Of a DNA stretch of 64,000 nucleotides, positions 25,593 to 39,700 are shown in pieces; position 1 is the first letter of the stretch, and each line of letters opens with the position of its first letter. Location: the NCBI RefSeq assembly GCF_000208865.1, contig NC_018398.1, positions 3,100,001 through 3,164,000 on the forward strand, read 5' to 3'. The position numbers and the translations under genes were made by a program. The DNA is from Neospora caninum Liverpool (lineage: Eukaryota > Apicomplexa > Conoidasida > Eucoccidiorida > Sarcocystidae). Below the pieces are notes generated by a model that made no database searches, was not told where the DNA came from, and saw only the letters and a program-made list of their open reading frames with translations.

Positions 25593-27842
25593 TCATCGAG
25601 CCGCAGGCTCTTCCTCGGGGATGACAATGTCTGCCTCTCCGAGCTCCTCTGGCCCAACTTCGTTCGCTTCAATCCACGCTTCTTCGTTGTCTCGCTCCTG
25701 TCCCTGCGAGGCTTTCCTCCGCCCCCACGCGCGCCTCCGGTTCCGCGCAGTCCGGTGCGTGTAGACGAACGTCGCGCCTTTTGCGGCGATTAACACAGCG
25801 GCAGAAAACACCAACCCGACCGAGTTGCTGAGAGCCGAGTTCAGGTGCGCCGTGGCTCTTTCGTACGAGGCCAGCGCACGACGATCTGTTTTCGAGAGGA
25901 CAGCGCGAACTTGGGCGACCTGTTCCTCATCGCCGCTGGCGCTAAGAATCGTCGTGAGTTTTGCTCCGCTGTTCACTTCGACAGGCGCTGGTTCGATGAG
26001 GGCTCGGTACACTGTGTCAACAACCTTTTGGGTTTCCGGCGCCTCTAGCCACAGGGAAAGCCGGTGAATAGAACTCACCATCCCAAAAAGAAACACAACG
26101 AGAGCGGATGCAGCTACTCGCTGAACCTTTCGCGCGCGTTCTCCGTAGCGCTCGAAACGCGACGCTTGCTCCTGAAGGCGGAGGCGCCGCTTGGCCTCTA
26201 TGGCTGCAGGGCGAGGACAGAACGCAGAAGTGGACACAGGCAGAGTAGACACGTTTTTCTCAAGCGCTGGACAGTCAGCCAGGCGCGGAGCCAGGAAGCC
26301 CACGCGAGAAGCGGCTGACTCGATGCCACAAAACACACGCCGCGTGTGTGTGTGCGCGACTGCTGTCGTCCTGCAAAGCTCGGAGGTATTTAGGCGGCGC
26401 AAGACCCGCTGAAACGCTTCACACGCGAATCGAGAGGAACGGAGTGTGTGGCTACAGAGGCGCGCGGCGTTTTGGCGGCGGGGGAGGGTACGCGTTTTCC
26501 TCACCCCGTGAGCTGCACTGTGTGAGAGAGGCGCGTCCACGGCCCATCCTGTCTGGGACTGAGGACGGCAGGCGTGGAAACGCACCCGTCGAGAGCACGG
26601 CGACTCTGGGTGCGTGCGTGGAACCTGCGACTGGCAAGCTCTCACCTTTTCTGACGAGCACCGGCCTCTGGACTGAGACTGCCTTGTTCCGAGGTATCGC
26701 GACGGCGGGTTGGTTCGCCCGCGGACAGAGGACCAGAAGGCTTGACCCGGCTTTCACAGATTTGTCGGAGCCGCGAGTGAGCGGCAGGATCGGCGCGTTC
26801 GTTGCGGGGCCCAGGAGCGAGAGACCACGCCCGTACGCTTGCGCCACGTAGCCCCGGCTGCCACTGAAGGAAATCGCCCGAACCTCACCAGCAACTGCCG
26901 CCGCTGCGACGCCTCCTAAAAACAGAGACAGAGACAGGCAGCCGGACGTCTTTGGGGTGAAGCTACTAGAGGCGAGAAAAAGAAGATTCGAGAGGCCAGA
27001 AGATCACCTGCGGACGCGCGGGGGAGAACCTTCAACGGATATTCGTCGGCTGGGAGTCGATCTCCGCGACGCGCTCACACTCGTGAGTCACCGCGGAAAC
27101 GTGTGCCTGCCCACGTGACGGAGCAGACGGTTTTGGGGGACGCATCCGCTGGATGCGTGTGCTCTCCAGCTGTGTGCTGCCTTGACCGGACCGCATCCTG
27201 GCCTCCCCGAAGCGCCGTCGCTGCTACGCCTCCACACCTGTCCCTTCCCTCTCTCAGTGGCGTACCGGTTTCGCAGACCACGGTCCCGTCGGCGTGCGTG
27301 AAGAGCGACAGCTTGGTGGTGATATTGAAGACCACCTTCTTCCGCGATCCGGCCGTGGCAAGCGCCGCGGCGTTCGCGGAGACACCCTTCAACTTCCCTC
27401 CCTGGCGTCGCCATCCACGCGCGCTCTCGAGCAAGTCCTCAGTCTGTTCGACTGCGTCAATCATGCTAGGTCGGGCGTATAGCGCGCCTCGTGGGCGGCG
27501 AGGAAGCGTCACCGTCGCCGCGCCTTCCTCGTCGGGAAGGTCCATCGTGGACGTTACCGACGGTTCGGCATGGCTCGAAATCGCCTGTTCCAAGCCGAGG
27601 GTTTGGACGGCAGCGCCATGTGGAGCCCCAAAGAGAAGAGGATCCACGACAGGCTGTGCGGCGTAGGCCCCGACGACGGCGGCCGAAGGACCAACTGCGG
27701 AGAACAGTAGAGAGTCCGGATGCCCGACTCTACGCGGCGGTCCCCAGGTGACGGAAGAAGGTGGGAAAAACGGTGTGAAGGCAGCAGAGAGGACAGCGAC
27801 GAGTGAGAAGAGAAACGGTCGAGAAACCGCAAGCGCCAACAT
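25593..27842 (-). CDS. Secretory-pathway protein with signal peptide and two membrane segments, function unknown
   Basis: Not recognised as a member of a named family. Exons in transcript order are 27842-27266, 26915-26646 and 26203-25593 (TGA), with donors GTACGC and GTGAGA and acceptors TTTTTAG and CCTGCAG; phases close to give 485 aa. The ATG is followed by a hydrophobic stretch (LALAVSRPFLFSLVAVLSAAF) that reads as a signal peptide. The middle is Ala/Gly/Val-rich. Two hydrophobic helices lie at about 312-330 (VAASALVVFLFGMVSSI) and 408-430 (SNSVGLVFSAAVLIAAKGA). The tail ends acidic (EEAWIEANEVGPEELGEAD). An RRL triplet at 288-290 just before the first helix resembles the coccidian TEXEL cleavage motif, but this is only a three-residue match. 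A dense-granule or organelle membrane protein is possible; the sequence does not prove either. Confidence 0.68.
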
Positions 27843-29905
27843 GGCTACCTCAGCCGCAGAAGACTTGTCCAAACGGAGGGAAGGCTGGGTTTTTGACAGG
27901 CGCACTCGACGAGCCGGTCGAGCACTCTACATCCGTGCAACTTCACCGGCGACTGTAAAAAAAACACTCAAACCTCAGGCTCGTCAGGAAAAACATCCTC
28001 GCTGCACAGGGAAACAGACAAAATGCGGAAGAGGAGAAGGAGAGTCGAAACAATCCTGAACTAGACAACTCCGACACGGCGCCAGCGGTCGCTGCGACAC
28101 TGCTGTCGGAAACGGAATGAGTGGAAAACCTTCCGCCTACGGGCGAGTACCACTGTGGAAGAACAGAAAAAGAGTCGCCTTTGACGAAGAAAAGCGAGTT
28201 GCCGCATCTCTTGCTCGGAGCCTCTGAAAGCCGTCGGCGACAGAGCCCGAGAGCCGTTCAGCACACGGTTCGACGGGCAGCGCGAATTGGCGCCTTCGCA
28301 GTGGGGCGTGGCTGCGCTGCCGAACCCGTTCGCACAAAAAGACGTCTCTTTTCAATGAACTTGTTACACCAGATGAGACGATGACAGAGGACCTTCCCAG
28401 TGAGCTGGACACGCCGGGAAATATGCTGGAGCGATAGCAGGTTTCTGTCAGCATCAGGAGGAATTTTCGCACACGCGCTCTCTTGTACCGCTAGGGGAAG
28501 ATGCAACGCACCGGCTGCAGTGCTCAATCTGATGGTTTCAGTGTCGAGGACTGTCGCGTTCGTCCCTGATGTTCTGTGCGTTTCTATACACCACTCGTTT
28601 CCTTCGTTTCTCCCTGTAGAGGAGACGCCTCCGGTCCTTCAGCGACGACGGTTTCCTCCCCGCCCTGATGCACTAGTCCTGGCAACCGACACGACGCGCG
28701 TCGATCCCGATGAGAGTCCGGGACACAGACTCGAGTGTTGGAATTCACGCATCTGTGATCTGTTACCCACGTCGTCTTGACCCAGCGCGACCCATGTTGG
28801 TACAGGTGAACGAGAGGGGATATAGGAATCCAGATCTCTTGGTTTGCCCTCTGTGAGCGACGTACCCACCCACGAATGCGTTTGCAACGCTTCGGGACAG
28901 TGGTCTATCTATAAATCGCCGTACGAAAAAAAAAAGACGAGAAAGGAAACCTTTGATCAGGTTTGAACCGTATACGCGGGTGGTCTCGCTGTTTGCACCG
29001 CTTCACTTCCGGTAAAGGCTTCGACGGGAAAACTGCGGGGTTCCCGTCACGTGCCGTAGCCGCTGTAGCCGCTGTAGCCCGCGTGGAAATTTACTGAACT
29101 TCTGTTGTTTGGAAACCGCATGCGTGTGAATGATTAGATCTCCACAGTAGTCAGAATCAGAAAGAACTCGCCCGACCAACATCAACGTTACGTAGCAGCT
29201 GCGAGCACTCTTAGGCGTCTGCTCACACTTCTCAAAAGGCGGGCCTGGAAGACACAACGCGATACAACGGTGGTCGCGTCACGGCGCGTTCAAGATCCAA
29301 AGCTCTCGTCTTCATGCGGGGGCTTGCAGGCAACGAAATGGTTGCGTTCGCTTCTAAGCCGCGTAGGATGGGGACTCTCGCTCCTCCTCGGCTACCTCGC
29401 TTCGACAAAACTACACTTTTTTGCCGCACACAACGCAGCATTCGAAGCGAGTTTGCGCTGTTCCAAATCGAGGCAGTTTGAGCGGAAATGACTGTTCGCG
29501 AACGGATGTGTGTTGACACTTTCCGCTGGCCACACAAAACCATCAGAAGCTTAGAACTGCGCGCCCCGGACCTGAGCGCAGTTCTTTGCACCTGTAGAAG
29601 GTGGACAGCGCCGCCGTAGTAGCCGCCACGTTCTTCGCGGGACGCGGGCATCAGCGCTGGGCCATTCGGTGACTGAAACCGAAGGAGAGACGTTTTCCTT
29701 TCAAAGATATCGTGTATCCGTTGTCAGTCTCGCGCTCCATTTAAACCGACTACCAACACTTTCGGTGAACGGCGATCAACACGAATAGTGTCAAGGGAGA
29801 AACACAAGCAGAGGATCTAACCACGCCGTTTTCGCCGGAGAGACGAAAACAAGCGAACAGACAAGCAACCGGGAGAAACGAGTCCGCCAGACTCGCGAGA
29901 GTCTG
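27843..29905. other. Spacer between the secreted-protein start and the AP5Z1 stop
   Basis: Should hold the promoter of the secreted-protein gene and the AP5Z1 3' UTR. ORFs here are short (up to 139 codons) and unlike any family I recognise. A direct repetition of CCGCTGTAG occurs at about 29059-29077. Nothing else stands out. Confidence 0.45.
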
Positions 29906-32900
29906 TCAGCTCCCTGCATATCCCAGTTGCTGCATTTGCCGTCTGAGCAGCATCTGCGTCACACGCGGATGGGCAAAAAGCGGGCCGGGGGCGTCGGCAT
30001 CTTCTGCGAAGTCTGCCGCTCCGTTTCGACCGACAGGAAAAGGCCAGTAATCAGTACGGTCTGAAGGGAGAGCGAACTCTTCAACCAGGCACGTTCCGCA
30101 CGAGCCGCTTGAACGAGACAGGCAAGTCGCCCCGACCCCGCCGCGCGCGTCCACGTCAGCGGGGCCGTCAACGCCCTGCTCACTGCAGCACGCAGCGTCG
30201 CTGAACCTTTCCCGTCGACTGCACAAACTGTCGCCGCTCTGGTCGGGCAAAGCAGGGAAATCTCCTCGAGGACACGCACACCGCCACTGCCCAAAGGCCG
30301 TTTTGTTCTGACGAGCAGGCAGAGAACGGCCGGTGAACAAGCGCTGGGCCAGGTACCCCTCAGACGCCCCAGAGGCGCCGGGAACGGGGTAGCTTGGCAG
30401 CTCAAACAAATGCAAACGCGGTCCTGAAAGCATTCCAACAGACAACCACAGACCAGCAGGCACGAGAGACAAAATCCACGCTCCAGACGCTTCGGCGGCA
30501 GAGCGCTTCGGCTCTGGGCAAAGCGGACGCGTCCAACTTCGCACCTTGGCAGAAACGTCGGTCGACGCATTCCACCGATTTTCCGTGGACGGGGCCTCCG
30601 ACCCACACCGAATGCAGAAAAGGGCTGCAAAACAATGCTTGCCTGTGCGCAGGGCGGTAATGGTACATCGGAGTTCACGCGTGGGGAACCCCGGCAACGA
30701 GCAGAGAGCGAACGGAAAGCACACGAATCTCTACTCTAGCAGGCAAAGCGTGTTCTGGGCCCTCTTGGGCAGTTTCAAAAAGCCTTCCGCCACTGGAGCA
30801 CACAAAGTCCCTGAAGCGCAACTGCCGAGAAGAGACGCGCTGACGCGTGGGACTCCGTGGCCGTTGCCACGCCTGTGGGCCTTGGCGAAGCCGTCGGTTC
30901 GCAAACGCCCCCGAGCGTACCCGGGACAAAGTTGTACGGCGTGCGACAGTAGTGACCGAGGGAGTGCAAATGAGGGATGTGCACCGTGTTAACGCTGCAT
31001 CCACATGCCGACAAACAGCCAGCACTCAGAGAGGAATGACCCAACAGAAAAGAAAGACACAAGTCTGTTAACTACAGGGCCCATGTGCTTCTTGCGTCTG
31101 TGTCCACACGCATTCACCTCAGATCCGAAGAGCGTCTCGCCAGCGAGCAGCCCAGTGGTTTCTGTTTTTATGCCTCCTCGTCCTGCCGTACCCTTCCCTA
31201 AAAACGGCTCTCCTTCCGTATATATGCACATGCCCCCAGTTCTGTCTCCCCCCGGCCTGCCGACTCGAGCGTTCATCGAGCGAATGATCTGTTTTTACCG
31301 CTGGATGCCTCGCCGCCGTGTTCCGCCTGGCCGGCGTCCAGCAAACGGTCCCCCGCTCTTACTTTAGGCCAATGGGTCCGCGGCTTCTGTCGAGTCCACT
31401 GGCGTCGAGGCTGGTCCCCGCGGCGCCGACAGAACCCGCGGGCGAGAGAACGCAAGCTTGGAGAATGGACGCGCATGCAGACGACGTGGCAGTCATGTGG
31501 AGGCACGTCTCGACACGTGCGCGGACGCTCGCGTACTCCCCAGTCGCGAAGCAGTTGCTGAGCTGAGCAGACATGCAAATGAACCGGAATCAAGAACACT
31601 TTCTTGAGGCATCCGAGCAACCCGAAGCCAGAACATGCTTCCGACGGCACCGCCGCAGAAGACCATGCACGGGGAGCTGGGAAGGGCGAGCGCGCGAGAG
31701 ACTGCATACGGAGCAGAAGGGACACGAGTGGCGTCGCAAAAACCCAAGACCGCCAGTGACTTCGGCTGGACCCGAGACTGCCACAAATGGTACGCGATCC
31801 AGGGGATGTCCCAGATTTTTCACACCCTCTGTCAGGCTCTCCTCCCGGCCCCGAGGAGGAGCCGGAAGGCCCGCACGCGTGTGAACGCTTTTTCCACGTG
31901 CACACCACGCGACCGTCGCTGCGGCCACACCGAAATTGTCCGCGGCTTCTGCGCCCTTGCCTCCAAGGCGTTTCACGTTTCGTAGGCGTACCTTGGAGAA
32001 ACACAGGACGACGCGGGGCATGAATTGAGGGTAGCGCAGAGCAAACTTTGTCATGGCTGTAATGACCACGCAGATGAAGCAAGGCGTGAAGATCTGCTTC
32101 AGTTTGTCGCGGTGGACCTGGACTTCGTCCGCCGGCGTTTGTCGGCAGACCGCTCCAGCGTCGTCTTCGCGCTCTTCCTCGCTGTTGCCGCTCTCGTCAC
32201 TCGAAAATTCAGACAGATCTGAGAATCGACGCCACCAATGCGCCGAAAAAGAAAAAACCAAAGCGACAGGTCCTCCGTGGCAACGCAAACGCGGAACGAC
32301 CACATAAAAAAAGGAGATGGAAGGGAGAGAAGCATCCCGCAAGCTGGGAGAGAAATGAGGGGCTAAACACGACAGAGACACGAGAATGAAACCGCAGCCA
32401 GCACACCGAGGGAGAGAGAAAGGAGACGTCGCAGGGCAAAGGGGAAGCACAAGGCGGACCGCTCGCCAGACCCCAAGACCCCGCCACACGTATCCCGACG
32501 AAACACAGGCCTGGTCGCCCTCTCCAGTTGCGCGCCGACTCTCTGCTTCACACTCTGTTTGTCTTCCCCCACGCACCGCCGCACCTTCGCTGTCTGTTTC
32601 CTCTGGGTCACTGGAGAGGAAACTTGTCTCTGGCCTCGCGCCTTCGCCGGAACTCCTGTCCTCGCCCGGCGCAGCCGCGGAGGACGCGGGACCTCCCCAC
32701 ACTTCCCCCGCGGGCCTCGCAGTGTCTCCGCGGCTCTCAAAGCCAGCCGGCGACAGGCCGGGAGCGCCTTGTGGGGCGACACCGGCGGAAGGCGGGAAGG
32801 CGTTGCCAGAGGAGATCGGCGGGGAACGGCCGCGGGACGTAGCAGAGGCGGACGGGTAGCCTGCGGCGATCGGGCCGACGGAGGCAATCGCCTCGTACGC

Positions 32901-33587
32901 CAAGCTCTCCAAGGCGTCGAAGAAACCGGCAAAGAGCTGCAAACCGTGAGAGAAAAACAAGCAGCTGGGGATTTCCCCAAGACACGGTGGAACTCGGAAG
33001 CGACTATGCATGAAACCACACCATGACATATTTTTATATTTATTTCTATATCTATATTTACATGTATATTTATAGATGTACAGGCATGTATAGATTCAGA
33101 GATACAGGCAGATACAACTGTTTGTATGTGTGTTGCACGTATACTTTGTGTGGTTTGACGTGTCAGGCGAGAACCAAGTTGGTACACGTATGAGGGAGAA
33201 ACCGGGGCAAGGGCGGAGACGGTCGAAGCACGAGAAAGGCCCTTTCTTTAGTTCGGGGCACTGGGCATCTGGACGCGCTTTGCACTTTTCACTTTCCCTC
33301 ACCGTGGCGCCTGTCTGGGAAACGGTGGGAGCGAGAGCGCTGCCCGAGGCAGACGCGCCGTTAGTAGGCTCGGGTCTGTCCTCGGAGAAACAGGCGTCCG
33401 ACCAGTGCATTCCCGACTCCGCTAAAAGATGTGGCGAGGAATACTCCCCCATAACCCAGCACAAATGCCGACTCAAAAGAGCACCACGAACTGTCAGGTG
33501 TCTGTAAACCGCATGCAGAATCTGCGTACGCAAGGTAATCTGACATGCAACACAGAACAAACACAGCACACACGAAAGGCCATGATG

Positions 33588-33628
<41 letters not shown>

Positions 33629-36600
33629 TGTTGCGTGCCTGTGGGCCAGGACGGAGTTCGTCGGCTGCTCGTTTGTTTCCACCGAGTCGATGCATTGACG
33701 GGAACTCCTGTAGGCTTTGCACCCGACAGACCGACACGGGACTCTCCACGCAGATCTTTGAGCAAGGGAAGACGTTCCGACGCACAGGTGGCCTTATGTA
33801 TACCTCGATTCACGCGCATATGTGCACACGTGCAAAGCCAGCTCTGTCGCATTGTGTACGTCCACATAGGACTATTTGAGCGCCTCTGTGTACAGAATGC
33901 ATCGTGCTTTGCGAGTGCGTCGGGGAGGCTTGCAGCCCTCGTCCGCCGAAGGCAGTGGACGGCGACTCCTCGGTGAGGGCATAGAAAAAACTGCCGTCTG
34001 CTTACGACAAACATCGGGTGGCGATGGAAGATTTGGAGGATCATCGACAAGAAGAGGCGGTTCATTGCGTCCATGTAAAACTCAACGGGACAGAGCAGGA
34101 GAAACCGCTCCAGCAGCACGCGAAGGACCTTTTCTGAAGGCACACGCCGCAGCGGAAGGAGCAGGGAGACGAGCAGAAAAATCGAACGAAGTGTCGACAG
34201 GAAGGTGGCGACGGACCGCCCGAGCCAGCGAACGGAGACACACAACAGACGATACGGAAACGAGGGGGAAAAGTGGAAACTGCTAGAGGCCCAGACGGCC
34301 TGAGGAGAGAGAGAAGGGAACGCAGAACAACCAAGTATGCATGCATGCACTTGTATATACATGTATATGTATATGTATGTATATCTATATGTATCTATGT
34401 ATCTATGTATGCGTGTCTATGTATGTGTATATGCAGATGTATGAATGTGAGTAGAGGCGCCGCAAGAGAGGTGACAGAGCGCCGCGTGCCGAGAGTCCCC
34501 GTGAGTGACGACTGGAAACGGAAACGGACGGCAAACGAATGAGGACAGTTACCGATGTAGAAAGGAGGCGCGTCGTCGAGGACCACCCGAAAGTACACCT
34601 GCAGGACGGCGGGGACGACCTTGCATACCGCGGAGAGGCGCGAGGTGATGGGGAGGCGTCTGTGTCAAAGTCCGAAAAACCAGAAACGCCCCGAAAAAGA
34701 GACGAAATGCTTCTACACACGAACGAGTCAGCGAAGGTGGGACAGCGCCAGGGGGCAGCGGAACTACCAAACACACAAACGAAGGGTGATTTAGCCAAGC
34801 ATGCGCGCACGCGACTTCGTCTTGCAGCAGATGAGGAGACAGAGACAGGAGACAAAGATCGAACTGTAACTCGCAACAGGAGAGACGACGCCCAACTGCG
34901 GCTTGTGTCGCGCGCCGGAGGAAACATGAGAGATGGCAGGGCTGAGCGTCAGGGCGGAACGAACCTCCAGAGAAGTTCGATGTTGGCGATAACTTCTTCG
35001 TTGTCTTCAGCCTCCCAAATCACGTTGCGGCCCCCTAGGCAAAAGACAAGAGAGACACAACAAATCAAAGCGTGCGGCACAAGCGAGGGGCGGGGGGAGA
35101 CCGGAAAAACCAAAGGAGAGAGACAGAAAAGGCCGAGAGAAAGGGGAAGCCGAGAGACAGGTAAACGAGAAAAAGACAAACGAAAGGACCCCGGCAAGCG
35201 GCGCATCGGCAAGGCAGGCAACCCTGACCACTCAGGTTCGAGTGACGCCCCACAGCCGGCAAAAGATCGAAGCGAAGCTGGAGGCGAGACCAGGGGAAGA
35301 ACTCAGATTGAGCGAAGGGTTCAAAAAAAGGAAAGGAAAAGATTTGAAGGCAGAAGAGGTGAACGAAGAAGATTTTATTTTAAAAGAGCTGAAGGAAGAA
35401 GAGTACAGAAGAGTACGCGGCGCACCACCTCTAGGAAAGAAGCTAGCGAGGCTCTTTTGACTCGGAGAGAAGGCAGCGCCCGGACTCTCCTGCGCATCTC
35501 GTCTCCACCACGACCCGTGAGAGAAGGCGAGATTCGTCCCTTTGTCTCCAGTCTACACAGCGTAAGGCTGGAGGCTCAGCGCACCGGTCCGCCGGTCAAG
35601 AAACTAGCCTAGCATCCAGTTTGAACCAGATCACTTAATGCAGTGAAGAAAAGACACGGATATGTGGACGCGTGTCTCGTTCGAGCTCTCGACTGAAGGT
35701 AGGAGATGCTCCCGCAGGCGAAAGAGGACGAAAGTCGTCTGTGGCCGCCAACGCGCTCCCACAGGCACGCCGTGTGTCTCTCCTGCACCATCTCAGGTTT
35801 TCCCCACCTGCTTCGTTGCGGAGGAGATAGGTTTTCAAGGCTCGCAGGAAGGGACAGGCGCCGTCGCCCGCAGCCGCCGAGGCGCTGAGCGCAGCCGCGC
35901 CTGAACAGACTTCCTTTGAGGAAGAGAAAAACGAGGAGGCGAAAAAGCACGCCGCCGCAGCCCCTTCCTCGTCGAATCTCTCAAGGAAGGAAGCCGTCAG
36001 CGGAAGGTCCAAGAGCGAGTGAAGAACCTCCATCAGCGTCGAAGGCCCTACCTACAAGCACACACACGGAAAGACGCAACAGCGGTGGAAAACCGTGCAG
36101 CAAAACTTGGCCGACTGCATGCACCGCAGAAGGGAGAGAAGCCGACGAGAATGAGGAGCGAGCACGAGAAAGAGAGAAGAGGTCAAGCGAAAAACGAAAA
36201 GGCCAAGGCGTCGAGAGAGAAACAGACGACGAACTCGGAGCACTTGACGATCACTCGTAGTTCTCGTTCTCTGTCTCTCTCTTCGTCTGTCTCTGTTCCT
36301 CTCTGTTTCCTCTCCCTCTCATTCTTATGTCTCGCCCTTCGTCTGTGCCTGCGTTGGGCATGCGTTCCGCGCATGCAGTCCCTCACGATGGCAGGTAGGA
36401 GCGGTAGGAGGAGACTCCCGGCGGCGCGCGGGTGGTAGGCGACGAGCTTGAAAATGACGGGGAAATATCTGAACCGCGCAAGACCGCACAAACAGCCGTT
36501 GACACGCAGCCGCCACAGGCAGGAAACACGGGGGCCCCATAAGAAGTGAAGACAAACGAAGAGAAAAGAAAAGACGAGAAAAGCAAAACGAGGCAAGAGA

Positions 36601-36735
36601 GACAGGAACGGGACGGAGAGAAAGCGAGAATCCCGGTGTTCCTCAGACAAGCCGACGGTCCACCAGGATGCTCCACACCCGACAGTGTCATCTCGACACA
36701 GCTGCGTACATATAAATATATATACATATATGTAC

Positions 36736-36780
<45 letters not shown>

Positions 36781-39700
36781 CATGCATGTATATAGGCATG
36801 TATGCTTATCTCCTATATAGCGCTGTGTAGGCACGCGTGCGTGTGTCGACGCACCTACGAGTGTGCACATACATACACATATATGGAGTTCTCTGTCTCT
36901 AGGAATGTGTATTTCTGTGTCTGACAGTGGAGCGGTGTGCAGGGCGGCAAACTGTGCAAAGGTCGCGTTTGCGCGGACTTGGGCAGCCTGTACCTGGTGA
37001 AGATGTTTGTTTTGACGACGAGCGCCTGGAGGTTGTTGTTGAGGAAAGTCAGCGCATTCATGCTTAGCAGCACGGAGCGATAGTGGAGCCCGAGATGGGT
37101 GACGTACTGCTGAACGAAGCTGTCGAGAGACAACAGCTGGTGCGGGTGGTGATGCAAGTAAAAGTGGAAAACACACGTGAACAGGTGCAACCCTCCGCCT
37201 CCCGCCAGCGTCCGCTCGCAGACCTACAAAAAGACAAAAAAAGCCTTGCACATGACTCCCACAAATCCGCACACACACTGACATACATATACACATCTAT
37301 ACATATATTCATATATATACACATATATGCACACATATACATATCTATGCATATATCTCTGCATATATATATATATATATATATTTGGGTGCGTAGTGTG
37401 AGCAGAGGGTACACACAGCTTGTCAGACCAAAGAGAAATACATCTGTATATATATATATATATATATTTCGTACACAGCATCAGAAAAGATCGACGTCCG
37501 TCGCCAGGCCTCGCCATCTGCAGGTAAACACTGTTCCACTGGGTTTTTCAGTATCCCGCTGTTAGGGTGCCTGTCCTGCCCTACGCGCTTGATGGTGGGG
37601 AAGACGGCGGCGACGAATTCGGCATCTGCTCGGCAGACGAGGTCCAGAATTCGCATAGCTTCGACGCCGACTGCATCGGACATTTGAAGATCCCAAACTG
37701 CCTCGGAGATTCCTGCGTGCTGGCCCAGACTCCAAACGGGGGAGCCGCCCAGTTGGACGCCATCGGAAAAGGGGTTTTTGTTTCGAGACACACCACGCTT
37801 TGCGTCATCACGCTCTCTCGCATTTTCCTCGTTCCAGAGACGGCCTGTGGGGAACGCTCCGATTTCTGTCTCCGCGCTCCCGTCTCGGAGCGCAGCCGCC
37901 GAGGCCAAACGCGATAGAGCCCGCTGGTCCTTGCTCGCCGCGCCTCGCCGCCACAAACTCCATTTCGACGAGAGCGAGGCCAGCGAGGCTTTCTCGGACT
38001 TCTCGCGCATGCGCACCACTTCCTGGCGCCTCAGGCTCTGCTGTCTCTCGACCTGCGCAAGCAAACGGAGACAGTATGTCGCGAGAGCAGCCAGAAGGCG
38101 ACGATTCATCGGCAACAGATCCACCAGGCTGCCTCCGCCGCGCGGCTGTACGGCCAGCCTACCAGATACAGAAGCCGAAGATTGGGGAGAGGAATGAGAG
38201 GAAGCCGCTGCAGTGGAAACGGCTGCAGTGGAAATCGCTGCAGTGGAAGACGCCGAAGGAGGGGGATGCGAACGACGGGGCGCGGAAGACGCAGAGAGAT
38301 TGGAAGAAGATGTGAAGGATGAAGGGTGACGTGTGGACGGACTTTCGCTCGAGGCGAAAAGGCTCGGGGATGGCGGCTCCGATCTGGGAAGGTTCGTGGA
38401 TTTGGTTTGCGACGGCGGTTGGGAACTTCGAGCGACTCCTTCGTACGCCGCAGAGGCGCGCGACGGCTCAGGGGAGGCCATTGCCCGCTCTTCGCCGGCT
38501 GCCTCGTTTGCGCGCCCGTCCACTTCCTCCTGACCAACCTGAGGCGTCTCAAGGCTCGCGGGCATGCTTCGCTCGTCGAAGGTCATCGTCATCTGGACCA
38601 GGCGCTGAACAAGATCGTGCACGCCGTCCTCCCTCTGCGGCTCCTCTCCCTCTCTGTCCAGCTCTCGCTCGGGTCCTCTGTTCTCCGCTGCGTCTTCCTC
38701 TTCGTCTTCTTCGTCTTCCTCAGCAGGCGTCTCTTGCAAGACATGACTCGTGAGGCGCGAAGACGCAGCGCGAGACTGGCGATAAGGAGAGAGAGCCGAC
38801 AGCGCGGAGGCGGAGGCGAAGGCAGAGCGGGAACTCGCTACGGACGGCCGAACAAGCGTCGAGTACGGAAGAAAGCCAAAGTGTGTGAGCTTGAAAATCG
38901 CCTCTTCACCAATCTGCTTGCGTCTGAGAACACGGAAATTCCAGAGACCGGCACCGTCCCCACACGCGCCCGGCGAGGCACAAATTCTCGCTCGCACAGA
39001 CACATTCACAGAGACGCACAAATGGACACGCAGCCAAGTATACACACATGCACGCATTCCCATCCATGCATATCCTTATCCACCTGTACACATTAACACA
39101 TATACACGCACACAGGCATACAAATATATGTATATATGTTTTTTACAAATGTACCAATAGGAATGTGTGCCGGCTGGTGTGCGTTTCACGTGACGCGTGG
39201 CGCGCGTCGGCACTCCCCATTTTCAGCGGCTTGCATGCAACCGTTGTTTCAACGAGTAAGAATGGTTTTTCTCTGTCGCTCGACTGAGAAGGCCTTTGCT
39301 TCGGAGAGACCCACCTCGCCAGCGCGATTTGCCGATGATAGACGGTCACCAACCAGGCGTAGATCGAGGAAAAAAACTGGACGTTCAACCGGTGATCGTC
39401 AGAGTAGTCCTCGGCGATGCACAGACACGTAAACATCTCTCTTGGGACACACAAAAGCCCGCAAACAGACGGATCCGACATGACCAAACAGGCCTCTGAT
39501 ATCCGGAAACGATGAAACAGACAGCTGCCGCCTTCCCTTTCTTGGACGCCAAATACAGCCATCCGTATGCTCCCATGTCCTTGGATACTCGTCTGTATAA
39601 ACATTGCTTTATACTTCGACTTACATATACGCATGCATGCATTGACACTGCAGGTGTACATATATATAAATAAATGTCTATAGGCGCACATATGTGTTGT

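Noticed and set aside
31371..31516. Longer version of AP5Z1 exon 14 ending at the GTAAGA donor near 31370
   Set aside because: It ends in a phase that cannot join the last exon. The shorter exon ending at 31517 closes the phase and restores the conserved block before LHLFELPSYP, though its donor is weak.
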